Shown: positions 1-11,971 of the stretch, piece after piece | How the letters are laid out: each line of letters begins with the position of its first letter | Numbering within the stretch: the stretch's first letter is position 1 | Origin: Eupeodes corollae | Taxonomy: Eukaryota > Arthropoda > Insecta > Diptera > Syrphidae | NCBI RefSeq assembly: GCF_945859685.1 | Contig: NC_079147.1 | Location: 62,154,946 to 62,218,945, forward strand | Direction: 5' to 3' | Length of the DNA stretch: 64,000 nt | Program-made: the position numbers and the translations under genes | Notes under the pieces: model-generated | Told to the model about the DNA's origin: nothing | The model's database searches: none | What the model saw: the letters and a program-made list of their open reading frames with translations, nothing else

Positions 1-3000
1 GAAGCTGAAGTGAAGCCATTTCAAAAATTAAGAAAAAAATAAAACATTCTTCAATGCATAACAGAGGAAAATTTTCGTATGACAGCTTCTTGGGTTCCAT
101 TAACGGCACCTTGAGAAAATTTCTATAAAATTGAATTTAATGGAAGGAATCTGTTTTGACATGATTTGAAGTGAGCAAGGAAATATGTGCGCAATTCTGC
201 ATCTGCAACCATCCACATCCATATCCACAAACTTAGGAGATGGAATTTGGTTCAACCTTTCGTAACGTTCGTCGACAACGACAAGGCGACGCACGATGCG
301 GAGACACAACGACAAGGACTACGTCGACAACTATGATGGGAATGGGAATGAAGGTACGGCTATGGGAATGTTCTCACTTAACTACCTCAACATGACTGTA
401 ATTGTTCCTTCCTTGCGCCAGGGATTACCAATTAGATGGTGGTGAATCCGCATCTATGAACATATAGAGTGCATCTGGCAAGAGCATAGTATTCTTCGCA
501 ATTTTTCTTCCTTTTCTTTGAATGGCTCTGACTACAGGGTTTGCCTGAAAAGCCACACAAAATCCATTTTAATGCGCTCAGGCGTCGTCGCTCGCCTTCG
601 TCGCTTGTACGTTGGATGGTAGATGGTATAGTGTAGTGTGTAGTCTGTAGTGTCGTCACCTCTCTCAACAAGTGCGACTTAAATCATCTGGTTACCCCTA
701 TTAGCAGTGGGTTCACGAACTCTAGTGTACTATGTTGTAGGTACATAGGTGCCTTACTTGCTCAGTGGTGCTTATGGTGCTCTGCTATAGAAGTTGGTTC
801 TTAAAATCTCTACGAAGCAACTTGGCCTCTCTCCGGATGATGCACATCCTGAAGAGTGTCACGAGATTTAAATTGGATGTTAGTGAACATCCTTGCAATG
901 ACTACGAGTATACGAGTGCCTACATATTTTTGTCTATGAGGATATTTTCTTATTTTCTTAATTCCAAAAAAAAAGAATTCTTACTTTCAATGGAAAGATT
1001 TCCATGGTTTTATTTTTATTTTGTTGCTTCTTCTTTTGAGGAATTTAAATTCTAAAGAAGATTTTATCAACATTTTAATAGGATAAGGTAATTAAGACAC
1101 AAAAATGAATGAAAGGAAAAACCTAATTCTTTTCAGGTGCTAGGAATTTGCAAAAGAGAAAACGTATAGAAATAGAAACTGTTAAGAAAACGAACTGAAT
1201 ACCAAAAAGACACAAACAAAAAATAAATTCAAATGCGTGTCCTTGATGTAAGGAGGTCGGTGCGTGATGTTGCTTTCTATTCTATGTTGACTATTTTTAG
1301 TAATGACAAAAGACGATTAGATTAGTCAAATTAGAGTCGGTTCAGTGCACTGTTCTGAGCTCAACATAGACAATATGAAGCCATTCGAATTAAAACAAGA
1401 GAAATGTTTTTCTTTTTTTAAATGGGCAAAAATCTTCTTAATTTAGTTTTCTTTAATTAGAAAGGGATTTAGGTATCAATTTAAGAAAATGACTGGATTC
1501 CCATGATTTTGTGTTTATTTGGAATATTATTAGTCCATTACTACTAATTTTTGTCAAAATAAGATAACCATCCGAAAACATATATTTTTATATTCTTACA
1601 GTTGTCTCAAAATGCGTGTACATTTAGTAGTAGGGCTAGGCAAGTTTTTAAATCTAAGGTCAAAGGGCACAAAAATGAGATTTATTAATCTTAAGTTCCG
1701 GTTGATTTTAAATGGTGCATTTACTGCTCGCTTTCTGCGCACTCTGTCGAAACCGTATGTAAAGTTGTTTGCTTTTACAATATTGATTAAAAATACAGAT
1801 AGAGATAAGCTTATAAGAAAGGACATATTTGAAGACAAAAAATATGCAATAAATCGATTTTATGATCTTTTAACTTACACCCTACACTATGTAGGTTTTG
1901 AAACAACTGTAAGGATTTCAAAATACAAGTTTATAGGTGGGTGTCTTAAATACCCAATTAAACTTTCTAAATTGACTGAAACAAAAATGTGTCATTATTT
2001 AAAAAAAAATGTTTGAACTAATAGAAATTATTATAATAATGCAGTTTGCCTTTCGATAAAAACCCGCCACACTGCAAGCTGTTAAATTTCTTTCCCGATT
2101 TCAATTCCTCCCGAATAAAAGTAGTCTTTGTGCATTATGGTCTTATGGTTTTAAAGATTTGTTTTCAAAAGAAGCCTTTATCCACACATTTTATGTCGTA
2201 ACTTCATATATATTTTTTTCAGAAGTTTTTAGTTCTGATAGATAAAAACAAACTACACATGAAAATTTGGAGATAAAAACAAACTACACATGAAAATTTG
2301 GAGGGTAAAAAGGCTCAAAAATAGTCCAGTTTCTCTTGATTTAGACAATTTTGGACGTCGCCTTGCTTAAATACACCATTTCCATTCTCATCACCATCGG
2401 CTCACTAACGATTTTGCTGTCCTGACCATCCTTATCAAGTATTTTCTCTGAGCAGACATCTTTGCAATACTACAAAGGATTTTCTAAGTTGGTCCGTCTT
2501 CGGTCATGAGTCGCAGCAGAGTCCTTTTTGTCATAACGTTCGAAACAGATTGTGTACAACTCCTGATTATTACTACTTTAGGCTTTAAAAATTATTAAAG
2601 AATTTGAAGGGTCTTCCGTATCAACACTCTATTTGACATCATTCTATGAACCCAAACTAACTGCATAAACATTCCCGTGAAACGTTTTTACGCTTCTAAT
2701 AAGTAACGGGTGTTTTTAATTTACTTCAATTATTTTCAACAATTGGAATCACAAAGAATGAGCTTCACAATCCATCTGGGACTTGCTTTATCTATACAAC
2801 TTTTTAAAAAGATAGAAAAGGACTAAGGTGTTCCTTCATCTTGTTAGTCAGATTTATAATTCTTAACGAGTTTCAAGTTTTCAAAAGAAGCTCTTGGACA
2901 TGGAACAAAAAGAAAAACACTACAGTAGCGGATATAATCTGGACAAATACCTTAACCATTTGAAATCAACCACAGCAAAATCCCGAGTTGAAGTACCTTA

Positions 3001-3625
3001 GTGTGGACAACATATACTCACGGTCAAAACGTGAATCTCTTCCCAACCAATATCAAATCAAAATTATCATTGAAAACTGGGAGGAATAGAATAGGACCAG
3101 GTGTAGATGAAAATTGTTTCAGTTGAGAGCCGGTCAACGATTAACGAAATAATATGTGAATGAGATTTCAATGAGAATCAACAAGAACGAAACTGTGCAA
3201 AAATACAATTTTTTAACTTTTGAAGTCAATGAATAAATGGTATGTTCTTTTTTGTTATTTTTTGTCTATTCGTGCAGGAATTATGCATTAAAAAGTGGGA
3301 CTTACATTCATGGCATAAACTTTTTTGTGCCGAAATTGTTATTTTTGTGAGTGGGTGCGAATTCTGAGAGAAGAGAAAAAACATGTGGTTTTTTATCGAA
3401 TTTTAAACTGAGGATCAGGTTGATAGTTGGCTTTAAGCTAAAAACCATTATTCAGTTCCGCTAATCTACCACGTTAGTCGTAAGACTGTGGACAGGCGAC
3501 TCCTTTACAGTCGAGACTTCCTCGCACTGGACGTTTTGCACAAAACAAAACTAAAATCTTACTGTGCTGTTCTAGTTTTTAAGTAGTTTTAATTAATTTT
3601 AAGTAGTATAATAATAAATAAATTG
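1..3625. other. AT-rich region without recognised gene
   Basis: No open frame here resembles a known protein, and no element ends were recognised. A 134-codon open frame on the plus strand (1612-2016) follows an acceptor-like TTCTTACAG, but its product matches nothing I recognise. A 31-bp tandem duplication lies at 2240-2301. A stretch at 3470-3530 resembles, in inverse orientation, the block at 7690-7740. If the MARS2-like gene continues leftward, this region would be part of one of its introns. Confidence 0.4.
2240..2301. repeat. 31-bp perfect tandem duplication
   Basis: The 31-bp unit beginning AGATAAAAACAAACTACACA occurs twice back to back (2240-2270 and 2271-2301) without a mismatch. 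This suggests a recent local duplication. Confidence 0.9.
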
Positions 3626-3893
3626 GGTGGCGCAACAGTCCGTTTGAGAACGAAGGCCTAGTGACTGACAGCTCTCAACCATTTATGTGTGCGAGTACTG
3701 TTGTCAGGGATGGAAAGGATCTACAATTTTAAGCCGAATCCGAACGGCAAATTTGAGAAAGCACTTTTCATGACAAGAATTACTCTTGGAGAATTTGTCA
3801 ATTCCTCCCAAGAGGCAGTACCTGTGAAAAAAACTTTAGGTGGCATAGGCAGGGATCGAACCGAAGACTTCTCGCATGACAGTCCATCGCCCT
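3626..3893 (-). repeat. tRNA-derived SINE copy, minus orientation
   Basis: This is a member of a roughly 310-bp SINE family with at least seven copies in the window. On the plus strand it reads from the 3' end (TGGGTGGCGCAACAGTCCG) through a conserved body to a tRNA-like head holding the inverse of a B box (GGATCGAACC at about 3856). The head is cut off inside the A-box side by a poly-T stretch at about 3893, so this copy is 5' truncated. The tRNA ancestry is inferred from the B-box-like sequence and the fuller copy at 50267-50577. Confidence 0.8.
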
Positions 3894-4050
3894 TTTTTTT
3901 TAAATTCATTTTTATTAGTTCATTCTTAAACCTATCTTAAAGCTAGACAAAAAATCCATAAAACTAGCCTAATTATCCATAACTTACAACTAACTTAATG
4001 GTCCCATACCGACACTCTAAGTTAAACTATAATACTAACTACTAATGCCT

Positions 4051-4514
4051 AGTTAGTTAGTTAGTTAGTTTCTTTATTACGTAAAAAATATTTTCAAAAA
4101 AGTCTAGGACCGCTCATTTTACAATTCAGAGATTTGATAATTATATCTTACAACTGAAACATTATCTTGGGAGAAAAAAAAATATAATAAATAGTTAAGA
4201 AGAAAATCGAAGGAAAATACGAAAAAAACCTTCATTCAAAATATTACAAAAAAAATATTACAATAAGCAAAACCAGAAAAAGTAAATTTAATTTACATAA
4301 AGCAATTAGAGATTAATAATGAATAATTAAAATGTAAAAGCATAATGAATAAGCTAAATAAATAAATATATACAAGAAAATGGCAAATAAATTAATGAAA
4401 AATTAAATAATTTAACAAGCAAATTATTGAATATAAGCATAATCAAGAATTAATAAATAAATTAACACATAATAAATTAAAAAAAAAATAAACAAATAAA
4501 TAAATAAAAAATAG

Positions 4515-4550
<36 letters not shown>

Positions 4551-7184
4551 CAATAATAATAATAACAATAATAATAATAATAATAATTATAATAATAATA
4601 GAAATTAATACATGCATAAATAAATTAAGAATAAATAAATAAATAAATTAAAAAAAAAAATATTAAATAAATTAACACATAAATAAATTAAAAAATAAAT
4701 AATTTAACAAATAAGCAAATTAACAATAAATTATCAAACAAACAAAAATAAATTAACACCTAAATAAATAAGCAATAAATTAATTCTAAAATAAATTAAT
4801 TAAGAAATAAATAAATAAACATACAAATAATTAAACAAATAAATAAATTAACAAAACAGATAAAAAACCATTAACATAAACCAAAAAGAAAAAAAAAAAC
4901 GCAATAGTTTTACTTAAAATAGCTATATCACAGATTATGCAAGAAGTTGGTTTATGAGAAAATTCTCAGAACTTTCGCAGCTGATATTAAAATTATTTGT
5001 AAGCTTACAAATCCTATCAGAAATCAGTTCAACATTCGCTTTTCTATGGAGACTTAAAGTTGAGTAATGCCAAGGAAGGTTAAGCATCATTTTTAAAACC
5101 CTGTTTTGTGATACCTGTAACTTCTTTAAATGGCATCTGGCAGCGTTACCCCATACTGGACACCCATATAACAGTATTGCTTGGAATATAACCTTGTGAA
5201 TGATAATCATATTTTCATTTGTGAGTAGAGATTGTCGGTTAATAAAAGGGTAAAGCATCTTAATAGTAATACTCATTTTTTTAAGAGTATTTTGAATATG
5301 TTGGTTAAAAGTTAGTTTTGAATCGAGATGAACACCTAGGTACTTAACATACTGCTTCCATTTAATTGTGGTACCACTTACATCTAGCTGATTGCTGGGA
5401 AGATAGCAAGGTTTCCTTTTTCGTGTAAAAAAGATGGCTTGCGTTTTCCCAACATTCAGCTTTATTTTCCATTTAGTATAATATTTTTCAAGTATTTCTA
5501 TCGCATGTTTAAGATTTGTCTCAATGTTGAGAGAAAATTCATGTGATGAAAATACTGCAGTGTCATCAGCGAAAATAGCTGATTCACATTGCGGTAGACT
5601 TGGAAAATCTGAAGTATAAATATTATACAAGGCCGGACCAAGTACTGAGCCTTGGGGGACGCCGATATCGACAAATAACAACCTAGAAACATCACAATTG
5701 ACATGAACTTGATAACATCTACCGGATAAGAAAATCTGAACAATTTTACACAAATACAGAGGAAAGTCGAATTGCATCATTTTATATATAATGCCATTGT
5801 GCCATACAGAATCAAAAGCCTTTTCGATGTCTAACAATATCATGCCCGTTGATTGACCACGGGAACGATGGTCTAGAACATGATTGCAAATTCTTTTAAT
5901 CTGATGAGATGTGCTGTGAGATCTCCGGAAACCAAATTGTATATCGGGGAGAATGTCTTTATCTGAAATAAATTTTAAAATATGTTGTTTCAGTATTTTT
6001 TCAACAACTTTACTAATGTTGCTCAGTAAACTGATTGGTCTGTAGCTTTCAGGATTATCTGGAGGTTTTCCAGCTTTAAGCACAGGGACAATCATTGATT
6101 TTTTCCAACATTGAGGGAAGTATTGCAATTTAAAGCATGCATTAATTATAAATGTTAAATACTTAATTCCAACGTAAGGCAGTTGTTTTAAATAACTATT
6201 TTTTACTTTGTCCAGACCTCCTTTCTTTCGAGTTTGCAACATTTTGATTACATTTTTTACATTATCTTCCTTTACAAATGCATTAAGAGGAGTTATTCCG
6301 TTTGTAGTATCGAATCTTTCAATTGTTTTACTGACAAGTTCATTAGTTACAAAGTCCCCCAAATGCTGAGAAACTAAGTGATTTTTTGAAAAACTTGTAC
6401 AAAATAGATTTGCTATCTCAAAACCTGTAACAAAAGTTGTAGAAGAATTCTTCAAAAATGGTATTTTACGGTTTTTGTTCTTAATTAATTTTACTATGTT
6501 CCAGAATGGTTTTGCATTTTTATCCAAAACGCTCAGTTTTGTGTTCCATTCTTTATTACGATGGATTTGTATCTGTTCAGCGATGCGTTTATTAAAATGG
6601 GAAACCATTGATTGAGAGAAGGGTTGACGGTAATTTTGCCAATTTTTCCGATGAATATTTCTAACTTTAATAAGTTCCAAGATATGTGTTGGAAGTTTTT
6701 TAAATACATCTTTTTTTTCTTTCTTGGGAATAGTTTCATCAACCGAAGAAGTGATAGCTTGCGTAAAGTTTTGTACAATAAGATCGACATCACCTTTACA
6801 AGTCACGCTTTCAAGGTTTGTGGTACTATTCTGAAGGCTCCTTTTAATTTTTGATTTGAATGATTTCCAATTAGCGTTTTTTATGTCTAGGAAATATTGA
6901 GTTTGTCTCTCACCTAACCAAGAAAGATTGCAAAAAACTGGATTATGGTCTGAACTAAGAGCACTAAACGAAACGGGTTCTGATATAAGACCTGGGACAT
7001 TTGACACAAACAAATCGAGGACAGAAGGGACGCCACGAGAACCTGCGGGAAAATAAGTTGGACAAGGTGGATAAAAAATATTAATCGGTAGTGCCAATGA
7101 AAGAGCAGCCAGTATATTGCCCCAAGCATTTGCTCTTACACACCCCCAATCTCTGTGTCGGCAGTTAAAATCGCCACCTAATAG
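4051..7184 (-). mobile_element. 5'-truncated jockey-like LINE with 14-bp target-site duplication
   Basis: A non-LTR retrotransposon in minus orientation. It is flanked by the direct repeat AACTACTAATGCCT at 4037-4050 and 7185-7198, a 14-bp target-site duplication that fixes both ends. The 5' end is truncated inside the endonuclease domain. The 3' end lies at the left and finishes in a short (AACT)n-type tail (TAGTTAGTTAGTTAGTT on the plus strand). Between the stop of the coding region at 4935 and the tail lies about 880 bp of extremely AT-rich 3' UTR with AAATAAAT and AATAAT runs. Jockey clade assignment rests on reverse-transcriptase motifs and is an inference. Confidence 0.88.
4935..7184 (-). 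pseudogene. LINE ORF2 fragment: endonuclease C-terminus plus reverse transcriptase
   Basis: A single open frame of about 750 codons without internal stops runs from the 5' truncation point to 4935. It starts mid-domain with GDFNCRHRDWG, the catalytic block of an apurinic-type endonuclease, followed by SSDHNPV, the terminal SDH motif. Reverse transcriptase follows with SYRPISLLSN, DIEKAFDSVWH, GVPQGSVLGPALYN and the active-site FADD. The thumb and C-terminal region read through to WHYSTLSLHRK. The N-terminus of the endonuclease and ORF1 are missing, so this copy cannot be autonomous. However, the surviving frame is undamaged, which points to a recent insertion. It would encode the enzyme that nicks target DNA and copies the element RNA there. 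Confidence 0.9.
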
Positions 7185-7198
7185 AACTACTAATGCCT

Positions 7199-8266
7199 TT
7201 CGGCCCTAAGATCTATTTTACTTCAATTTAAATTTCATTTATTTTTGTATTTATTAGAAAATTTTGAAAAAAAACTAATATCAAGATCCTTTTTAATTTT
7301 AACTTTAAAACTACTAAAAATAAGTTCCTTAATATAAAACTTAAAGCTAACTTAAATTGCCTATTCTACCTATAAACTACTTAAAACTAGAATGGCCACA
7401 GCAGCAAATCTAACGTTTTTGTATTTAGAATTTGTTTTGTCTTTTTAATTTTGTTTTTCTTTTTTTATATTCCATGTTTTTTATTTTTTCATTTTTTTTT
7501 GTGCCGCCATGCCTTTTCTACTTAAAACTAATCCCTAAAACTATAAAACAAGTATGTAAGCCGGCCAAAGCTTAAAACCCCATCCCGACTACCCAATATC
7601 AACTGCCGATTGAAGCCACAAAAACTGGTTCACCTGCTTCACCCTATCAGTTCGATCCCTACCGAACCGAAGGAGCTCTGCTCCGCCTTGTGCCATGACG
7701 TCCCGACTCTACGGGAGTCGCCTATCCACGGTTCTTCGTCTGACGTGGTATATTAACGGAACTGCCAATCTATCCTGTATCAGACCGCATTTGTCTAAAA
7801 AGAGGAATGCCTCTGGTGGAATAAAGCCGCTCAAGCGTGCACTTTCAAAATACTCGTCGTTCGGATAGAACGCCCCGAAAATTAAATTGTTGGTCAAAGA
7901 CATAGCTCTTGCAATGTGAGTTTTATCACGAAATTTTCAATTCTGTTGATTCGAGCCCCGTTGTATAGGATCTCGTTGGAAAAGTAATGCACATAATAAT
8001 ATTCGACTGTTCGATATAAGCCGACATCTGGACATTTATGATGAGCCATCGCACTAACTATCTTGCCACGGATACTACGGTTAGTTTTAAGTAGCTTAAG
8101 TATTATAATGGTTTTAGGTTTTTTTTATTTACTATAAATATACATATATAAAATATATATGTGTTTGATAAAATTACATTTTTAATTTAATAGTTCAGTC
8201 TTTATTTTAATTAAGGATTAAGATTCCGTTTGCATATTTTTTTTTAACTGTAGGTAAGTTCTAATT
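7199..8266. other. AT-rich DNA with a GC-richer coding-like block
   Basis: From 7200 to 7560 the sequence is AT-rich without features. From about 7560 to 7990 base composition rises, and the minus strand reads a 64-codon open frame (7709-7903) that looks like decayed coding sequence but matches no family I recognise. At 8045-8085 the minus strand holds CCGTGGCAAGATAGTTAGTG, which resembles the tRNA-like head of the SINE family without its B box. The remainder to 8266 is AT-rich. Confidence 0.35.
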
Positions 8267-9540
8267 TCAAAAATCACCGCTTTTAATTCTGTTCCTATAT
8301 CTAAGAGCAGTTTTTAGGAAGTCATACAATAAATCTACATTAATTTTATTTAATAAGAAAATACAATATTCTTCGGTTAAGGTATCATTTCCAAATAAGT
8401 TTCTTCTTATTTCAAGCAAAACTGGACACATTCCCAAGAAATGAATGATGTCTTCACGTTCTCGTCGGTTGCATAAATCGCATAAAATCGGTAATTCACA
8501 TCTATGTGGTATGTAATTGATTTGCAGCAATTCGCCTCGTAATCGGAACATCATTGAACTTGTGCTTGTATTATTTTCATCTTTGAAGTAGTTGTTTTCG
8601 TTGAAAGTGTAATCCAGGCGATTATATATAGTTCGGTGAAGAGATCTTGCTGCTTCTTCCTCCTGTTTTTCCCTATATCTAAGGTCTACTTTTTTTTTAT
8701 AAGATCGTACAGTAAGGGTCGCGCAGTACTTATAAATAAATTGGGTGGCGCAACAGTCCGTTGTGAACCAGAGAGTACTGTTGTCAGGAATGGAAGGGAC
8801 CTACAATTTTAGGCCAAGCACTTTTTCATGACAGGAATTACTCTTGAAGGAATTGTCAATTCCTCGCAAGAGGTAGTACCCGCGAAAATTAATTTTTTAA
8901 ATTAAGGTGGCACAGGCAGGGATTAAACCCAAGACCCCTTGCATGACAGTCTAACGCACTAACCATCATGCCACGGGAACTCGCAGTACTTGGATCATCT
9001 ATATTTATATCAAGTACAAATCCACACTCTTCAGCTAAACATTCCCATTCTTTAAAAAATCCTCTTTTTCTTCGCACCACTTGAATGGCGACCATCTTAG
9101 GGAGCCGGTGATCAGGCAATTGCATGACACGGAGAACATAGTCAACTTGTAGTTTGAGTGTTTTAATTAGTAACGGAGGCAATCCAGTCTCAATCATAAG
9201 CATATAGTTCGGTGCGTTGGGGGGAAATGAAATGCTCGTTTCTGGTAGTAACTTTAAAGTTTCTCAACCGATTCATATTCTGAACCTCCCCATACCTGTG
9301 CAGCATAAAAGATGATTGATTGCGCTACAGTTTCAAAGACCTGATATTTACAACTGTGCCTTATGAATTTGTTGTTGAAGCAATTTTTCCAAGTAGCGTT
9401 TATTGCAGTTTTCGCCTTAGATAATTTATATTTTAAATGCTTATCCATTTTCATATTTTGTGTGAATAGTACACCAAGGTATTTGTATTCTTTTACAACC
9501 TCAACAGCATTCCCTTCGTAAAACAAATTTTTCTTTTCAG
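8267..9540 (-). mobile_element. 3' part of a non-LTR retrotransposon, interrupted by a SINE
   Basis: The minus strand reads the C-terminal part of a LINE ORF2. The thumb region with EYKYLGVLFT and VWGG lies at 9254-9526. A linking segment lies at 8995-9203. The C-terminal Cys/His cluster (CDLCNRREREDIIHFLGMC) lies at 8267-8554. The frame is broken between 9203 and 9254 and again by the SINE at 8732-8981. The catalytic reverse-transcriptase core is absent to the right, where an AT-rich repeat begins at about 9541. The clade cannot be fixed from the surviving part. This is a dead relic. Confidence 0.8.
8732..8981 (-). repeat. SINE copy with 10-bp target-site duplication inside a LINE
   Basis: A tRNA-derived SINE in minus orientation, flanked by the direct repeat CGCAGTACTT at 8722-8731 and 8982-8991. 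The head on the right has the tRNA-like start GTGGCATGATGGTTAGTGCG and a B-box-like GGTTTAATCCC. The 3' end at the left is GCGCCACCCAATTTATTTAT. The insertion splits the reading frame of the older LINE fragment, so it postdates that element. Confidence 0.9.
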
Positions 9541-9880
9541 TTTTTTTGTTTTATAAAAATAACCGTCAATTGGATTTTTTTTTCAAAAAATATACATACT
9601 TGTTTGGTATCACGTTACAATGTACTATATAAAATTTAATTCAAGTCTCTAGCGTTTTTGGTTCATAAGATATTTAGGGTTAACCACAATTTGCACCTTT
9701 ATTTTTAACTACTATGGTAAAAAAAACCACCCACCGACTTATTATCTGTATAACAAAATTTATTTAAAGTCGATATCTCTATGGTTCTTGAGCTATAGAC
9801 GATGAAAAAAACGTTGCGAACGTACGTACGGACGTACGAACGGAAATAGCGAACAAAACGAAGCGATAGAATCAAGCTGG
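9541..9880 (-). repeat. AT-rich repeat family, partial copy, minus orientation
   Basis: On the minus strand this matches the left part of the family seen complete at 21295-22499 and 34308-35726. Shared parts are the ACGTACGT-rich block (here CGAACGTACGTACGGACGTA), the adjoining TAGCTCAAGAACCA-like segment, the Ile-rich AT stretch, and the TAAATATCTTATGAACCAAA-like segment. The internal 168-bp monomers are missing. No coding capacity. Confidence 0.75.
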
Positions 9881-11800
9881 CCGATAATATTTTGTATGGC
9901 TTTCTAAGTTTATCGTGTATGTTTTTTCACAAAATTCCTGATAATTTTCCAATTCTATAATCACTTAATTCAGTTAATATATTTATAGTATTTTAAAAAA
10001 TGTTCATAAGTTGAAAGATTTCAACTATCCAACATAAATCTTAAAGAAACAATAAACCATTTTTAACAGAAAAATCAAGGCTTTTACATGAAATTTTTAA
10101 ACCCTATTGAAAAATATGAAAATAATATTGCAAAAGGCTATTTTTAAAGATTGTGTAGATAGTTGAAATACATGTTTGGATTCTAAGGAAGCATTCAAAA
10201 TTACCACTGAATAAATATTTGAAAACGATGAAAGCATTAAAGTTGAATATTTCGCAAAACTTCATATGTAGTATCAAATGAAGACTCATAACTCCTGTAA
10301 ATTTCTTGAAACTAAGTAAGGCACTTGTATGATGTGTACTGTATCTGGAAGTCAAAGATTTGTACTTTATAAAATCGTCTTACAATTTATTAATAAGAAC
10401 TATTTTCTACATGTTTTAACTTAGTCTTATAAAGATTCGACTTCACTACAACTTGGTTCTTTTAAAATTATTGTTTTGTTTGTGTGGCTAAAAAAATAAT
10501 ACATTTTTCAGAACAAAGTGTTTGATGGTAAGCGCAACCACTATTTTTATTATTATAATTTTATTGAAAGCATAATAAAATTGTACTAACAATATTTTAA
10601 TAAAGCGTTAGCTACAAGGGCTTTTCCCTATAAAAGCGCAACCACTAAAAAACACAAAATAAAGGAAATGTGCGATTCATCAGTACCTACTTACCTACAG
10701 TTTTAATTTTACTTTATTATTCCTTACCTACTTAGGTGTAACAAAGTTTCACTCTTCGTCTCTACCAAGACTTTCTAAAGGCTTCAAATTCAAAATGATA
10801 AATAAATTCTTGATAAATTCAAAACTATAACAAATTCTCTCGCTAATTAAAAAACCAAATAAAGTTTGTTCTTTTTAAAGTTTTTCAAATAATCACAAAG
10901 TCTTTTGCTGCAATTTGAGTTGGCGGTTTGGTGTGGCGACCGGCACCGCTGTTTGTTATTTATAAAAGTTTCCGTAAACACTTTGAAAACTTTCTCCTTT
11001 CGCGAATTTATGCTAATTTCATTTAAATATATATATTTTGAATCTTTATTACAAACAAAATAAACTGACTAATAGGATAAGTTGAAGTATAATGTGTATA
11101 TGTAGCTAACCAATCAAAGTGTTTACCTTTCGACGACACCCATGACCTCTAAATTTTATGAACTTATTTTGCCCTTTTCAGAAACAGTGACAAAAAGTTT
11201 TTTTAGTTAAGAAAATTGAATTTACAAATAATATTTGCTTTCCTTAAAACCACAAAACCGACTTTGCAAAGAACTTTCTTCAAAAGATTAAACTAAAAAT
11301 TAAAATTGAAAATAAAAATATAAGTACAAATAATAACCAAAAACACTTTCATTAGTTCGAGGGAAGGACGGAAGGAAGTTGCTCAAAGTCCTTCAAAACA
11401 TAACTTTCAGACTGAAATTCAGTGGAGAAAACAAAAGTATAAAGGATGTGTTACACCTTTTGATGATGACATCCTTCCTTTATTCTGTGTCGTGCATATT
11501 TTCAAGTTTATTTTTTCGGAACCGTCTCTGGCTATCAAGTCGTCGTCGTCGCTCGTCGACTCCAGACAACTCAGAGACAACGAAAAGAGGAAATTGTTAC
11601 AAATTTACAACAAAGTTTGTTGATGCTGAAGTAGATGAATATGCGATAATGTAATTTAGGTTGCCAATGATGCATTGTTGCACTATGCTGACACAGCTTC
11701 CAAGTTTGAGGGAGGATGTTTTGAGAGAGGAAGTAAATTTTCTTGGAAGCTCTAAAAGGACCACTTTTGGAACAAGGGGAAATATAATTTGTATACTCAC
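9881..11800. other. AT-rich DNA left of MARS2-like exon 5
   Basis: Nothing recognisable. If the MARS2-like gene is intact in this genome, this stretch belongs to its intron 5, which begins with the donor GTGAGTA at 11800. Frames here (for example 11379-11654 plus and 11597-11809 minus) do not continue the synthetase and match nothing I recognise. Confidence 0.4.
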
Positions 11801-11971
11801 TGCCATCACTATGAGAAACTCCTTCTCGTAATAGAAAATATCGTAATCCTTCCATAGTATACATTTTTGAAGCTTCTAAAGGGTCGACAACATTAAATTT
11901 ACTCTTTGACATCTTTTGTCCGTCGACAGTCCAGTGGGAGTGAACAAATAGCTGCTGGGGTGGTTCCAAAC
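11801..11971 (-). CDS. MARS2-like exon 5 with KMSKS
   Basis: 171 bp between acceptor AACTTCCTAG and donor GTGAGTA. Encodes GLEPPQQLFVHSHWTVDGQ, then KMSKS, NVVDP and YTMEGLRYFLLREGVSHSDG, the segment that closes the catalytic domain. The exon ends one base into a codon, so at least one more exon must follow. Confidence 0.92.

Noticed and set aside
1612..2016. 134-codon plus-strand frame after an acceptor-like sequence
   Set aside because: No family resemblance, no upstream exon found, and composition like the surrounding DNA. Kept only as an unassigned frame.
11571..11800. Continuation of the synthetase frame past SHSDG into YTNYISPCSKS and beyond
   Set aside because: The donor GTGAGTA at 11800 and loss of family resemblance show that this is read-through into the intron.
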